Below, piece by piece: positions 22,076-34,428 of a DNA stretch of 64,000 nucleotides. The stretch lies in assembly GCA_022747635.1 (NCBI GenBank), contig JAKTNV010000004.1, positions 82,620,552-82,684,551 on the forward strand. The letters are read 5' to 3'. The position numbers were made by a program, and so were the translations under genes. Numbering within the stretch: position 1 is the first letter of the stretch; every line of letters begins with the position of its first letter. Source of the DNA: Hetaerina americana (taxonomy: Eukaryota; Arthropoda; Insecta; Odonata; Calopterygidae). The notes below the pieces were generated by a model that saw nothing but the letters and a program-made list of their open reading frames with translations, did no database searches and was not told the origin of the DNA.

Positions 22076-24532
22076 AAATGTACCGCGTCAAGACAGTCGT
22101 CCAGATTGTAGTGAGTAGGGGTCTTTCATCATGAAGTGTTTATAATTCACTAAGTCATCTTTAAATACTGCTTAAGCCAGAGTCTTTCTTGTCCTAAGTT
22201 CTACGCCCATTTAAGTCCTACATGTCCCTCAGATAAGAGATATATTCTGTCAGCTTTAAATGATGCACTCCAACTAAGTTGTTTAACTTAGTCTTATTTT
22301 CTGAGACTGTTTAATCTTGATATCTTTTGATTTCTTAGTATTTCATTCCTGTGATACATTCGGCAGAGACTTAAATTTATTATCTGATAGATCTTCCGCC
22401 GATAGGTCTAGGCCATTTCATATTCTACTTAATCTTTTCCCGTCTAATTTCATTCCCAACCTTTTCCGCATTTGCTTCAAAAAGCACGGGGAAGCAGCTA
22501 CTACAGACAGCTACCGCTTCCACGACGGCTGTGTGCCCACTATAGATTAAACACTGCCGAGGGCACTAACGACCTTATAATTTACCAGCGATGGTAAGAA
22601 TGGTGATTAGCTTGCGAGGGGTGGGAAACGTCTCGTCACGGATCACGTGATTTATTGCGGGAACGAGCTTTTACTCGGCGAAGTGGACGTTGAAGAACGC
22701 TCTGCTTTAGAATGAACTCTTCGTTCAGTGTGTGTTATCTGATCTGCTTTCTGAATCGAGACACAACGGGATTCTAACTTTTGACACCGAGAAAAGCCAT
22801 ATAGACAAAGGAGGAAAGATATAGAAGACTTTCTTATTTAACGGTGGAAAGGAAAGAAGGAAATATCAGTTGAATTCCATAAAGAAAATTGTTATGTAGC
22901 GGATGATCAGTAGTTGATTTTAAATCAACCAGTTTACTTTGGGAAACTTATAGGTTCTCAAATCTTACTTTTGTAGATACTCATATTGAGAACTCTAATT
23001 CACTGAATCCACTTAGAAATCTTTTTTAAGCTAATTATACTTCAAGGAGATGTGGAAGAGAAGACATGAAGAAGGTTTATAATTTGAACAGATTTAAGGA
23101 AAGGAAGTAGTTATGCTCAGATTAAGATAGAGAGTCATCTTAGAAATACATGGGCAGTGCAGTTGGAAATGGTTTAAGGATATAGATACAGCAAAGAAGA
23201 TGAAGAAATCCATGTTATGTTGCTTTCCAAGTTTCTCTGTTGCGTAAATGAAGAATGTCTTCTTCTCTCGCTAAATATCATATCTTCTATATTAATGTCA
23301 TTTAAGCAACTAAAATTTTAAGAAAAGAAACTCAATTATTTAAAGAGTCCACAAAATGAGAAAAAAATTTCCCTACGTCAAATTCTGCATAATTCATCAC
23401 TATTTTCCCGTCGGTAATTCACGAGGTTTTTGTAGAATAAAATGAACATATTAGTAACCTGGCTTTAATGACGTTACAATCAGAGCTGAGAATTAGTGAT
23501 GGCTTGAGGGGGAATTTATTGCTGCGATGAGGAGTGAATATTTAAATACAACCATTTGAAAACTTAGGAAAAAGAAGACTTCAGAAACTGGAGCATCAAA
23601 CGTTTTCACGCTCCGATTTAATGAATTAAAGAGATCTTTGAAAACTTATGCTTTTTAATCTTGAATATTTTAAACAGTCATCAAGCTATATTTTCTCTTT
23701 CTTGACCTCTATTGGGTGAAAAATATACGGGGGCAAGCTAACGAAACGTGGACAAGCTATCAAAAACATTTTGATTTATCAGTAGAGTACTGGGACAGAC
23801 TTCCAAAAGAAATTATATTTCGATAACAAAACCGAATTCTTTCCTATGACTTTCATTTTCTTTATAATTACGAATATATTTAGTGCAGTTAAACAAGGAT
23901 TCTCTAATTGCAAATACTTTGTTATTACTTTGTTAAATCTCATATTATAAATTAAATGTAAGAAGACATCATGTAGCCACTTAAATAAAACTTGGGGCAA
24001 TTGGCCCCGACTCGACCCAATGTTTGCGGGCTTGTCGGGCAACCAAAAGCCAAAAGATGGTCCTTGAAAAAAATAATAATAAATCAAGATTAAAAAAAAT
24101 ATTGTTAAAAAAAATGATAAAATACTTGAAAAAAAAGCTAAAGATTAAAAAAATATGTACATATGTTTATGCAAAACGGTAAAAAAAGAAAGTAGACTCT
24201 AGACCAGAGCTATTCAGTTAATGTTTAATTATAAGGCTTTTGGATTAGAAAATGTTGTTACGTCTTGTTGACGTGTAAATGGGCAAAATGTTCCACCCCT
24301 TAAAATCAAGGTAATTCAATTAAGTCCTCTTCTTGGGTTACGGCCAATTGCCAACCCACTAGTGGTCTTTCTTTCAATTTCGCCTCCACTAACACTGGAA
24401 AGGTACACGTTCGTCACTTACACTTTCGTTCGTTATTGTATCCCACGTGCCGATGCACATCCACTGCAGCTGAAGGGGTGGACGTTGTCGCACCGAAGCA
24501 GTTTATTTCGATAGGGCAAACGCCCCGACAAA
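22076..24532. other. unassigned AT-rich sequence, 2.5 kb
   Basis: I found no gene, RNA or recognisable mobile element here. Confidence 0.45.
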
Positions 24533-24745
24533 ATGGGTTCTGGTCTGGTCTTCTTTAAATATGATGAAAAGGTAAAAGATAAATGTTATCTATCACTTGT
24601 TAGGTCTCATTTAGAATATGCTGCTGTCATATGGACTCCTCATGAATTTGGGTTGTTTGCCAAATTGGATCGCGTGCAGCATACAGGAGCTAGCTTTGTA
24701 AAGCGTTGTTATAATACAATGCAACAATTTCAGAATGTATACATC
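24533..24745 (+). pseudogene. LINE family B reverse transcriptase C-terminal fragment
   Basis: Encodes KVKDKCYLSLVRSHLEYAAV, WTPHEFGLFAKLDRVQ and GASFVKRCYN. These match the thumb-like region of other copies (51192-51374 minus, 27600-27780 plus). It is truncated on both sides and ends inside unrelated sequence. Confidence 0.8.
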
Positions 24746-25330
24746 TTTCGCCTTGACCGAGTTTGATATTTACTCCCGGAAATTGTTGCATTGTAATGCA
24801 CATTTACTAGATGACTCTGATAATAGTTACTGTCGCGGCAATTCCCCGTAGTTTCTTGGAATTTCCTTTTTGCATGTATTTTCCGAACGATAACTCTGTC
24901 TATCGTCGTCAACATTTCTAAATTATAGATCAGCATATTATCACCCAGAGCAGATATTTCTAAACAATATGTAAATATTTGAATTTCGCATTAGACATCT
25001 TTTCTTTCTGCATTTGGCCAAAGTTTTTATTATTCAAAATAATGGAGCACGTCTCCTCTACTTGAGTTACTGTATCCTTCATATTTTCCTAAAATATTGC
25101 AAAATCAGAATGCTCCCAATTAATAATTTATATGTTTGAATTTGTAGTTGATGGCAGGGGTTAAAAACAACAACATCACGCAATTCAACCCGGAGGCGAT
25201 TGCCAAGAGCAGGGGAGCGAAGACGCATAGTCGCCGTCGGAGCGGAAGAATGCACTCTTACGAATGCCCGTCTTTTAGCGTTACTCTTTGCCCAAGTTGA
25301 AAGATTCTGAAACTCTCGAACAAAACTAAT
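24746..25330. other. unassigned sequence upstream of tRNA-Pro
   Basis: No gene recognised. Positions 25190-25320 are GC-richer and lead directly into the tRNA. Confidence 0.35.
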
Positions 25331-25402
25331 GGCTCGTTGGTCTAGGGGTATGATTCTCGCTTAGGGTGCGAGAGGTCCCGGGTTCAAATCCCGGACGAGC
25401 CC
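25331..25402 (+). tRNA. tRNA-Pro (AGG)
   Basis: Intact 72-nt copy identical to the one at 6491, anticodon AGG. It is followed almost at once by a T5 run (25404-25408). The upstream sequence is not the duplicated leader. Confidence 0.97.
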
Positions 25403-27540
25403 TCTTTTTACTTTGAGGTAATTTTTGTCGTTTTCCGATTGCCTCTCTTGCGTGTTTGAAGATGGCCGAGCCCGTTAATGTATTTTCTTTTGTCATTGGC
25501 CAATCCTGCGTTCCGATGTCCGATCTTGCTTGTCGAATCCACTTAACCTCTTAGCAATCTCTATAGTTTCATAAACCCTATATAGTTTCATGTTGAAGAG
25601 TCTACAGTTGGTTGCCAGTCTGTATGAATGTTGAGATATTTCATGAACGAAAAACAATATTATAATTAAAATTTTATAAAACTCATGAATGAAAAATATT
25701 AAACAGAAATATTATAAACAATTAAAAATATTTTATAATAATTAATAATGGAAATTGTTCAATTGAATCACTATTAGTTTTACCCACAGACATTATATCT
25801 CGCGGAAATATTACGAACTCTTCATCATTTTAGTTTTTTCAATCGCCAACATTGATTTGATAGCCAGAATTGAACCCACCTCCTACCTCCTCCAAGTCCT
25901 CCTACCTTTGAGAGAGACATTCTCAAATTCAGTGTGAAGGTGAGTTCCATTCCATATAAGTACCGCCATATCACAGAAAACAGTATGCCTTCATAGATGA
26001 CAGTACGAGAAATCACTTGGATTCATAGATTCGCAGCTGAGTATTTAAAAAACGCCCACGATATTAATGAAAAATTGCAATATCTTACGAAAAAAATGTG
26101 TCCGAATGTAATAACCTACTTTTAATATTAATTTTCTCTCCGAAATACTTCTGTTTTAAATAATAAAAAATGACATTCATTTGGTGCGTACCAATGTTTT
26201 TGATGCTATCATAAGGTTTTATCATTCTTCGAAATATATTCAGTAAATTGTTTTATCATGCGAAAGTGAACTGAACTACATACGATAACCAACATTTTAA
26301 AATAATATTATTCATAAAATACTTTAAATTAATGAGAATAAAAAATAATATGCTGTTCAATAGTTATTATTGCACTTTAAACATTGCTGTTATTGCAATC
26401 ACAATCACTTAACTTTCTTGGAGTTTTCTGGCAATTTTAATTGTATATTAATTGACTTTAAAATGAATATCAGTTTCTATAAAACACAGACAGGTTTCCT
26501 TTGACAAACCTGTTGATGGCACTTTGGGCGATCTCTCACATTCGAGGAAGTAATGATTAGATCAGTCGTCAAGATGGAAGAATACGCAATATTTCTCACT
26601 CAAATAATGTACATTAAAGTTAATGATTGTAAAAAATGGTTTTAATTGGGTCGAGTTGGGCAATAAATAGCCGCCTATTTGACCTGAATAATTGATGGCA
26701 GGATTTGAACTAACAGAACTGATTTCCACATGTTTTATTCAATATTTTTATTTGCGTTAACATTCTCTCATTATCTCATAACCCAAATGCATTCTCCGGG
26801 CATATCATAATTGGTAGAAATTGATTGATTTTTCGAAATAATTTGGACAGAGGTTTTAATGCAACAATTTCATAGTGTAAAATCATTCAGGAAAATACCC
26901 TCAACATTCGGAACCGCTATTTGATAACTTATTTATTGTATGTTATTTACAATCATTAAATATAAGGTCCATTGAACTTGTGATACTCTTTTGTAGCGAA
27001 TAAAATTATAACATGTTTCGGCCAAAGATTACGTACTGTCTCATTTATACTCCATCAGATAACCAAATAATATGAAAGTTAAGGATAAGACGAAACGGGT
27101 TTCTTGACATTCCTCATTCCGTGATAATCTTGACAATTAACGCACATATAAATTTTCTATATATACATTTATTTCGCAAAAATACCGAATAAATAACATT
27201 TCTGATTTCTTTCCAATGTGATACAACCATTTTCCATTATATGCACAGGAATAATGTGTTGAATAAAAATATAGAACTTACCAATTTTACTAGTGGTGTG
27301 TTGCATGATTACTTATCAAAATGCTCGTATATTGAAAAAGATGCCAACAAATAAAGTTGGCTTTAAGATTCAGATGTAATTACTATATACTATTTCAAAG
27401 ATATTCATTATTTACCAATTTACGTAATTAAGAATTTTCATTCTTTAAACTATGATGATTTTATTTCTCTGTGAATTAAATTTCAAGAAAAATAAGCATG
27501 TATTTAGGGACACATCATGGTATGATCATGACCCCTCCTA
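25403..27540. other. AT-rich intergenic sequence, 2.1 kb
   Basis: No gene or recognisable repeat seen. Confidence 0.45.
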
Positions 27541-28137
27541 GGTGAAACACATACGGGGAATATGTGGACAAGCTAAACAAATAAGAATTTTTCAGAAGAG
27601 TGCTAGGTAAATGTGAAGAAACAGTCAAAGAGAAATGTTATCTGTCGCTGTTTAGGCCTCATTTAGAATAAGCTGCTAGTAAAAATGGGATTCTCACGAA
27701 GTTGTATTAGTTACCGAGTTTGATCACATGCAGCGTAGAGGAGCTAGATTCGTAAAACGTTGTAATGACAAACTTAATGACGTTTCCAAAATATTAAAGG
27801 AGCTAGGTTGGGAATCACTCACGGAGCGATAGCTAAATTACAGATTGAATCTCTCGCATACATTGGAAGTGTACCTCTAGGAGGTCTCTTTAGCAGTGAT
27901 GTTGAAAATGGCCTCCATCGTACTACGGTTGGAAAAATCATGTCAATAAAACGAGACTTTTTAAGTGTAGACCAGATAGATTTAATATGCCATTTTTTTC
28001 CACGAGCGATAATGGAACAGAATAAATTTGTCCGACCGATATAGGGTCATGCTCGGAGAAAAGTTATTCTGGTGTGTATTCAGCACCTGCCACACACCGG
28101 AGCAGTGGCTGTAGGGTACATAAATAAATAAATAAAT
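27541..28137 (+). pseudogene. LINE family B 3' part with (AAATA)n-like tail
   Basis: Broken frames read RGICGQANK, KCYLSLFRPHLE and the GARFVKRCNDKLND-like motif. These are followed by the family 3'-UTR (CATCGTACTACGGTTGG, then ATAAATTTGTCCGACC) and a TAAATAAATAAATAAAT tail at 28120-28137. It is a 5'-truncated dead copy. Confidence 0.85.
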
Positions 28138-28139
28138 AG

Positions 28140-29420
28140 ATATCTAAAAACTGTGCGTACTGGAATATTGCTTTCTCTCCCGAAATAAGAATATAATGAG
28201 TAAAAAGCCCAAGTTTTGTCTCGCGGGATTTTTCCTTTCGGAAACAGTGCTGATTTTTCATTAATAAATCCTGATTACCCAGATTTCCCAGGATCGAACT
28301 AGCAGGTAAATAACCTTGCACGAAATGGATATGAAAGAAATAGATCTCATATTGCTTGGCTCCTCTCGTGTCCGTTTTAATACATTTGTGTTAAGTTAAC
28401 AGTTTTTTAATCACTAGGAACCATGTGGCCCACTAGCGACTTCTTAAATATGTAATTTCAAGATATACGGTGCAATTTCCGACGCTAGATCCTTAAATAT
28501 ACGAGCGAGTAATTGACCGGGCCCGGAGGATTTATTAGGTTCAATATTTTTATGCAAAAGTTCTATTCCATCATATGGAATTTCAACTTTGGAAATCGGT
28601 TGGCGGGAACGATTTGGTAAGTTAATAAGGAGGCATACAATGAGGCATTGGTGAAGACCCTTTGAAAGAAGGAATTTAATAAATTAGCATTTTCCAAACT
28701 GATTGTTACTCTTTCGCCTTTATCATTTCTAAGTGAGTTTACTGTTGAATCATTTCCCTGAACCCCTCTGACGTGCGACCAAAATGATATTCAGTGTTCA
28801 GTAACCTCACTCCTGATAGCTTTATGTTTAGGTACTATTTAATTTACTCTGTACACCAAGTCCTTTGTCTCTAGATTGTTCTTTGAGAGGATATTCTCTT
28901 CAATTTTCTCTGCTCTTTTTTTTATAAATCTTACTAATTCACTGCGCCCCAAAGTGCGTGCAATCTTTCTTAATACTTCTTTGTCCTTAATTTCTCCAAA
29001 TGATACTTTCCCCTTTCGATCGTCCATTTTATTAGTCGTCTTAATTTTTCTGTTGATTCTATCTTCAAGAATCTTCAGCATCATATTTGAAAAGTGTCTA
29101 TTCTTCGCTGGTCCACTTTAACAATATCCTGTCTCTGATGCGTATTGTGAGTATTATTTAAGGAACTGTTTTCTGGCATGAAACCTCTCGTTCTTTGCGC
29201 AATAATTAATATTAATGGAATTTATGAATTCATTTAGCCAGTCGTGACCGTTTAAATCTGCTATCGCAAATGATCTTTTCAGAAATTTTGTACTCTTTGC
29301 TTAACAACCTTATTCAATGTGAAGAAGATTTGCTGACAATGATTCATAGTCAACACATTCTTATTTGTCAAGTAACAATAATCAAGGGGGGTAAAATCTC
29401 ATCCCGATTAAAGTCTATTC
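28140..29420 (-). pseudogene. LINE relic, endonuclease-RT linker and RT start
   Basis: On the minus strand, about 28800-28480 reads VNSLRNDKGERVTISLENAN, NSFFQRVFTN and NKSSGPGQLLARIF. This is the linker and first reverse-transcriptase motif, closely similar to the plus-strand copy that ends the window (63790-63960). About 28320-28160 gives RETKLGLFTHYILISGEK. Farther upstream, about 29240-29200, HDWLNEFINS may be part of the endonuclease end. It abuts the tail of the plus-strand copy at 28137. Confidence 0.75.
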
Positions 29421-29504
29421 ATCCATTGACGGGTGCAATTGCTGACTGAAATAAGAATGAATAACCCTAAAGTTAATAAAGTTAATAAATAAAGAAGTAA
29501 CCCT

Positions 29505-30275
29505 AAAGTAACCCCACGGAAGGCATTTAAATTATTGCATTGGGTGATGAGAAATTTAAAAGGAAGTAGCATAGCCACAAAAGAAAAGCATATAAGCTAC
29601 TGGTTATCCCTATCCTAGAATACTCCTCCATAGTATGGGATCCATATGAGGTGGGACATATTAAAAAGATAGAAAAAGATGAAAGAAAGGCAGCAAGATA
29701 TGTACTCGGAAGGTACAAAAGAACATATAGTGTCACGGAAATATTAGATGTACTGAAATAGGAGAGTTTGAAAAATAGAAGAAAAAGGAGTAGGTTAGGC
29801 GCGATGTATAGAATTGTTAAAAAGGACGAAGCGTGGGGAGATTTATGGCAAGGGATAGAAAACCTTAACTTTAAGGGAAAAACCTCCAAAGTTTCAAAAT
29901 AAAAACAAGGATGCAAAAAACAAATGAGAAAAAATACTCCGTTTTAAATAGAACCATAATTGATTGGAACCAGCTGCCTGGAGGTTTTTTTGAGCCCTTA
30001 CCATCAAATTTTAGAAGTTTTAAGTATAAATGTAAAGCAGCCACTGGGTTATAAACTTCATTGTAGTTATTAAAATATTGTTTGTATGTGATGTGGACGG
30101 CATTTTGTATGTGATGTGGAAGTGTCATTGTATATAAAAATATTTTGTCTCTTATCTGTTTCTATAGTGCGTGTATGTATGTAATTTTCGTTGTAAGAAT
30201 TATCTTCGACCAAACTTGACAATGCCACCAGGAAAATCGCCTAATTGCAACGGAACTGTAAAATAAATAAATTAG
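29505..30275 (+). pseudogene. LINE family C reverse transcriptase C-terminal part with A-rich tail
   Basis: Frames give KAFKLLHWVMRNLKGSS, LVIPILEYSSIVWDPYEVGH, RKAARYVLGRYKRTYSVTEI and RRKRSRLGAMYRIVKKDEAW. A 3'-UTR and an AAATAAATAAAT tail follow at about 30260-30275. The sequence differs clearly from families A and B. At least one frameshift and several stops. It is a separate LINE lineage of the same broad type. Confidence 0.8.
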
Positions 30276-30358
30276 TAAAACGACTGAATCAGTTGGCCTT
30301 CCGCTTTGGATTCCGCCGATGTTTGGTACTTCAAATGGGTCGTGAGGTTGCACCCAAA

Positions 30359-30406
30359 GGATTTGACATTCAAACCCAAATATATTTGGGTTTGAAGGTC
30401 AAATCC
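30359..30406. repeat. 48-bp near-perfect palindrome
   Basis: Each half reads GGATTTGACNTTCAAACCCA followed by AATA, mirrored around position 30382/30383, with one mismatched pair. It would form a strong cruciform or RNA hairpin with almost no loop. No gene adjoins it. Confidence 0.9.
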
Positions 30407-30945
30407 GACGTTACAATTTTATTTCATCTTACACTTGAGGGCATCAGTGAGTGAATGCACTCGCATTGCTGGTAGGTATTGCCCGATACGCTTCGGGGGG
30501 TTTTATACCCAGAAGGGAAAAGCAGCTTCTATTGAAATAAGGGAGGTCTGAGTAAGCAGTAAACACGTCCAAGGAGCGAGGTTACGCCCCATTCGCATCC
30601 ACAAAAATAGGACGATCTGAAGTAGTGTTTTCCGTTCGTCGCCTACTCACGCCGAAGGACTTTAATCCACGGATATGGCGGGACTTGGTCGTGCTTTCGT
30701 CGGCTTAAAATCGGTGTTCTATGAGGTCAGCACTTACAGGAGAGGAGGAATTGCGCAAACTTTAATAAATGCTAGGACTACCAGTAACTTGTAAGATTGA
30801 TATTTTTATCCAAGGAAAACCTTCCCAATGTGTTTTATCTATCGAAAAGGCACTTCGTTTCTGAAGCAATAGGCAAGAGCCATTCTTGAATTTGCATAAT
30901 TACAACGTAAATAAAAATAGATAGTAGTAATCTTTTATAAAATTC

Positions 30946-30948
<3 letters not shown>
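30407..30948. other. unassigned sequence
   Basis: More GC-rich than its surroundings (for example around 30480-30720). No open frame or known repeat recognised. Confidence 0.35.

Positions 30949-30998
<50 letters not shown>
30949..30998. repeat. (TA)n microsatellite
   Basis: About 50 nt of pure TA repeat, directly at the 5' edge of the LINE family D copy. Confidence 0.97.
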
Positions 30999-30999
<1 letters not shown>

Positions 31000-31002
31000 C
31001 AC

Positions 31003-32327
31003 GTGTGAGGACTACAAGACAATAAGTTTGATATCCCACGCAGCTAAAGTTGTTCTCAGGATAATAAACAAAAGTATAGAGAGTAGGACAAATGATTACT
31101 TAGGGGATGACCAATTTGGGTTTAGGAAGGGGAGAGGTACACGTGATGCCAGTGCAGTAATGAGATTATTAATCGAGAGGAATATAGAATACAACCAGGA
31201 GGTATTTGCCTGTTTAGTAGATTTCGAAAAAGCGTTTGATAGAGTGTATTGGTGAAAAATAATGAGTATATTGCAGAAAATTTGGATAGATTGGAGGGAT
31301 AGGAGGCTAATCCGGAACCTGTACATGTCTCAGACTGCTCAGGACCGGGTGGGGAACGGGGAGTCCGGATGGGAAGTGTTAGGAAGGGGTGTAAGGCAGG
31401 GTTGCCCATTATCACCGTTGCTGTTCAACCTGTATGCAGAGGAAATGATTAAAGAGGCATGGGAAGAACTCGAGGTAGGAATGAAAGTGGGCGGGGAATA
31501 CGTAAAATCAGTTAGGTTTGCTTATGACCAAGCTTTAGTTTGTCAGTCAGCCAAGAGGTTGTAAGCATTGCTGAGTGAATTGGAAATTCAGTGCGACAGG
31601 TATGGGATGAGAATCAATATCAATACAACAAGGGTTATGCGATTTTCTGGAGAGAAAAAGGCTAAGCTAAACATTAAAATAGGAGGGCAAAAAATAGAGT
31701 AGGTAGAATAGTTTACGTATCTCGGAAGTGTTTTGGACCTACAAGGTCAAAGTAGTAGGGACGTAAGGAGCAGAATCGCGCAAGGCAAAGAGGCTTTCAC
31801 AAGGAGGAAGGAATGGATGACAGGGACGTTGAGTAATGATATTAAGAAAAGACTCGTAAAAAGTTTGATATGGAGCGTAGCTATGTACGGCACGGAAACG
31901 TGGTCATTCAAGCAGGAAGATAGACGTAGACTGGAGGCTTTTGAAATGTGGGTGTGGAGAAGAATGGAGGAGGTGAAATGGACAGAGAAGAAAACAAACG
32001 AGGAAGTACTTAGTATGGTGGGCGAAGAGAGGGGTTTGTTGGGAGAAATCCTATGGAGGCAGTAAAAGTGGATGAAGGGGGTATTGGCCGGCAGTGGGAT
32101 GTTGAACACTGTAATTTTGGGCCGAATGTTAGGCAAACGAGGAAAGGGAAGGAACAGGATAGGGGTGTTGGACGGGATGAAGGGAGGAAGAAAGTACTCA
32201 GAGATGAAGAGGGACCTGATATGGAGAAGGATGCTGGATTTTGTGCTTTATTAGGGGGCAGAAAATGTTTTATTCAGTAGCTGTGTCCATCCAAAAACCT
32301 AACTTAACCGGTAGATTACCTAATAAT

Positions 32328-32331
<4 letters not shown>
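31003..32331 (+). pseudogene. LINE family D reverse transcriptase (RTE/BovB-like style), nonsense-mutated
   Basis: One continuous plus-strand frame from about 31003 to 32254, broken only by in-frame stops at 31253, 31562, 31700, 31709 and 32063. Motifs in order: ISLISHAAKVVLRIINKSIE, DDQFGFRKGRGTRDA, CLVDFEKAFDRV, the GVRQGCPLSPLLFNLYAE box, the catalytic box, TYLGSVLD, then the C-terminal AMYGTETWSF and FEMWVWRRMEEVKWTEK. The catalytic box reads FAYD instead of FADD (31517-31528), so one metal-binding Asp is lost. The endonuclease and everything upstream are missing. The 3'-UTR runs to about 32331. A second 3' end of this family lies at 43853-44025. The clade assignment is a judgement from motif style only. 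Confidence 0.88.
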
Positions 32332-32358
<27 letters not shown>

Positions 32359-32370
32359 GATATATATATG
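32332..32370. repeat. (TA)n microsatellite
   Basis: TA repeat with one TAGA and one TGTA interruption, immediately after the LINE family D 3' end. Confidence 0.9.
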
Positions 32371-32999
32371 TATGTATAGATACAGTGATAATACATTTAA
32401 TACATCATTCAGTGATAATACATATAATCGCTACAAGTCTAGTCTACTTTATCAAAGTCTCTTTTCTGTCCTCCTGTCAAATATTTTAAGGAAATTATCA
32501 TTACAAATGAACCTATGCTATTGTTTTTGTACCAATTAACTCCTTGTCATGTTGCCTCGACACAAATATTTGTTGATCCTACACTCGAAAAATTTTACTC
32601 TTACGAAAGAATGTCCTTACATGCATCAATATTCAATAACTGGATTCGTATATCCAAATTATGCTGTAGACCTGTTAAAACGTTGGTTGTGTTAAATAAA
32701 AATTATTACATGCAGGATGAAGTATGTAGCATATTGACAACAAAATACACTGCTTATTCTAATTATCTCCTGCATGCTTGCTGTCATATCTATTTTGATC
32801 TCTAATTGTATGAGGAATAAACGACATTCTGAATCTAACCGTTCTACAATAAATCCGCCTGATCTTACGTTGGTGATCTGATCCACCATAGTAAGTGCGC
32901 GCCTGTAACGTATCTTTAACATTTTCAGATTAGTAACCTGCCTCAAATTTACGCAGTAGGTGTAACCTGACTAACGTGAAATAACCTCCTTGATCCTTT

Positions 33000-33960
33000 C
33001 ATTATAATTCCCAAGTATTGTGTTTCCTCATTTTCCCAAGAATCCTAACTTTTTATTAGCTATCCGCAAATTTCGCGAATGTGTTTTCCCCAGGACATAT
33101 CCGCAGTAATTTTCGCTCCAAAGTATTCTACCGATTATACGTGTGTTATTTTGGTTCCCTGTATATTGTGTTTTCTGGTGAAATACTTTTCCTCCAAACA
33201 TTTATGGAAACACATTTTTTGAAATTCATTTCTAGCTCCCATGTCTCCCATTACATTTGGATTGCATTTCGGTCGTTAGCTAATGATACTATATCATCAT
33301 GGCTGAATATTTCCCTATATACCGAAACATTGTCAGCAAATAGACGAAGTATACCGGAAACCTGAGACCAGATGTTATTAATGCATAAAACGAACAATAA
33401 CGGGCAGATAAAACTTCCTTGTGGGGCACCCGATGTTAAGCTTACTGTGTCCGATGAAACACCGTCTATTAAGATCCTTTTCTGGCGGCCTGTTAAAAAA
33501 TTATTAATCCAGTCTATTTCACATTAATCCATCGCTAAACTTCCGAAATATGGAGCTATTTCTTACGAGAGACTTTGTCCAAAACCTTCTTAAAATCTAG
33601 ATATATAGCATTGACCTGAAAGTTATTTTCTCCCGATCAAACTATTATGAACGAAAAGTGCCAATTGGGTCTCGCGAATTCTACCCTGTCGGAAACCGTG
33701 CTGGTTTTTTTGAAGTAAATTCTGAGAATCATCGTATGTCATGATATAACGTAGAGAGATGGGTCGATATTTCATTGGATCTTCTCTGTTGTATTTTTAA
33801 ATATGTGAGTGGCATTGGCTCTTCTTAAGCGTTTAAGTATGGCGCGATCATGTAGGGATTTATCAAATATTATTTCCAAGAAAGGAGGTATTTCTGAGGA
33901 CATCGTTGGTATACGCGTGAAGGGATTTGATCAGGGTCTGGCGATTTGTTTGAACTGATG
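33000..33960 (-). pseudogene. LINE reverse transcriptase fragment in copy B
   Basis: The minus strand reads, in broken frames, a region matching RETQLALFVHN, LDFKKVLDKV, the turn to GVSSDTVS, GAPQGSF, LFADNVSVYREIFS (third catalytic-box residue changed to Asn) and NLKKC-like text. This copy keeps a natural continuous order through 33590-33960, which copies A and C lack. Confidence 0.75.
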
Positions 33961-34013
33961 TCTTTAAATTTGCATTCGATTCAAAGATAAGATATTAAAA
34001 TTTCAATATTAAA

Positions 34014-34428
34014 AGCTACAAGCATATGTATGGTATACTATAGATAAATATATCCGGGGTTGGATTAAAGACTTTTTGAATGGTCGGGTTCAACGAGTAG
34101 TATTACATGGAGTTAGCTCAAATGTAGCACTTTTATAAGCTTATTTATAATGGCCAAGTGTCGCACTATCCTTGTATAGCACTACGGTCATCTGATAAAG
34201 CTGCTATGTCCTCAGAATTTCGAATATCTCTCTATAAAGCACTGCATCGTCGGCAAATAAGCGTATCTTACTAGTGACTTTTGGGTCAATATCGTTAACG
34301 TAAAAAAGTAATACAATAAATGCAATAACACTTTTCTTGGGAACACCTGGAGTAACTTCTACTGCTTTGGAGCTAACTCCACCTATGACTGCTCTATGTG
34401 CCTTATCATTCAAAAGGTCCCGGGTGAC
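34014..34428. pseudogene. two opposed LINE reverse transcriptase fragments
   Basis: Positions 34014-34125 on the plus strand read GWIKDFLNGRVQRVVLHGVS. Positions 34428-34170 on the minus strand continue the same family with FYVNDIDPKVTSKIRLFADDAVLYREI. They face each other with a short gap and include the same piece of the element in opposite orientation. Both are inside the extra 0.84 kb of copy B. Confidence 0.7.
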
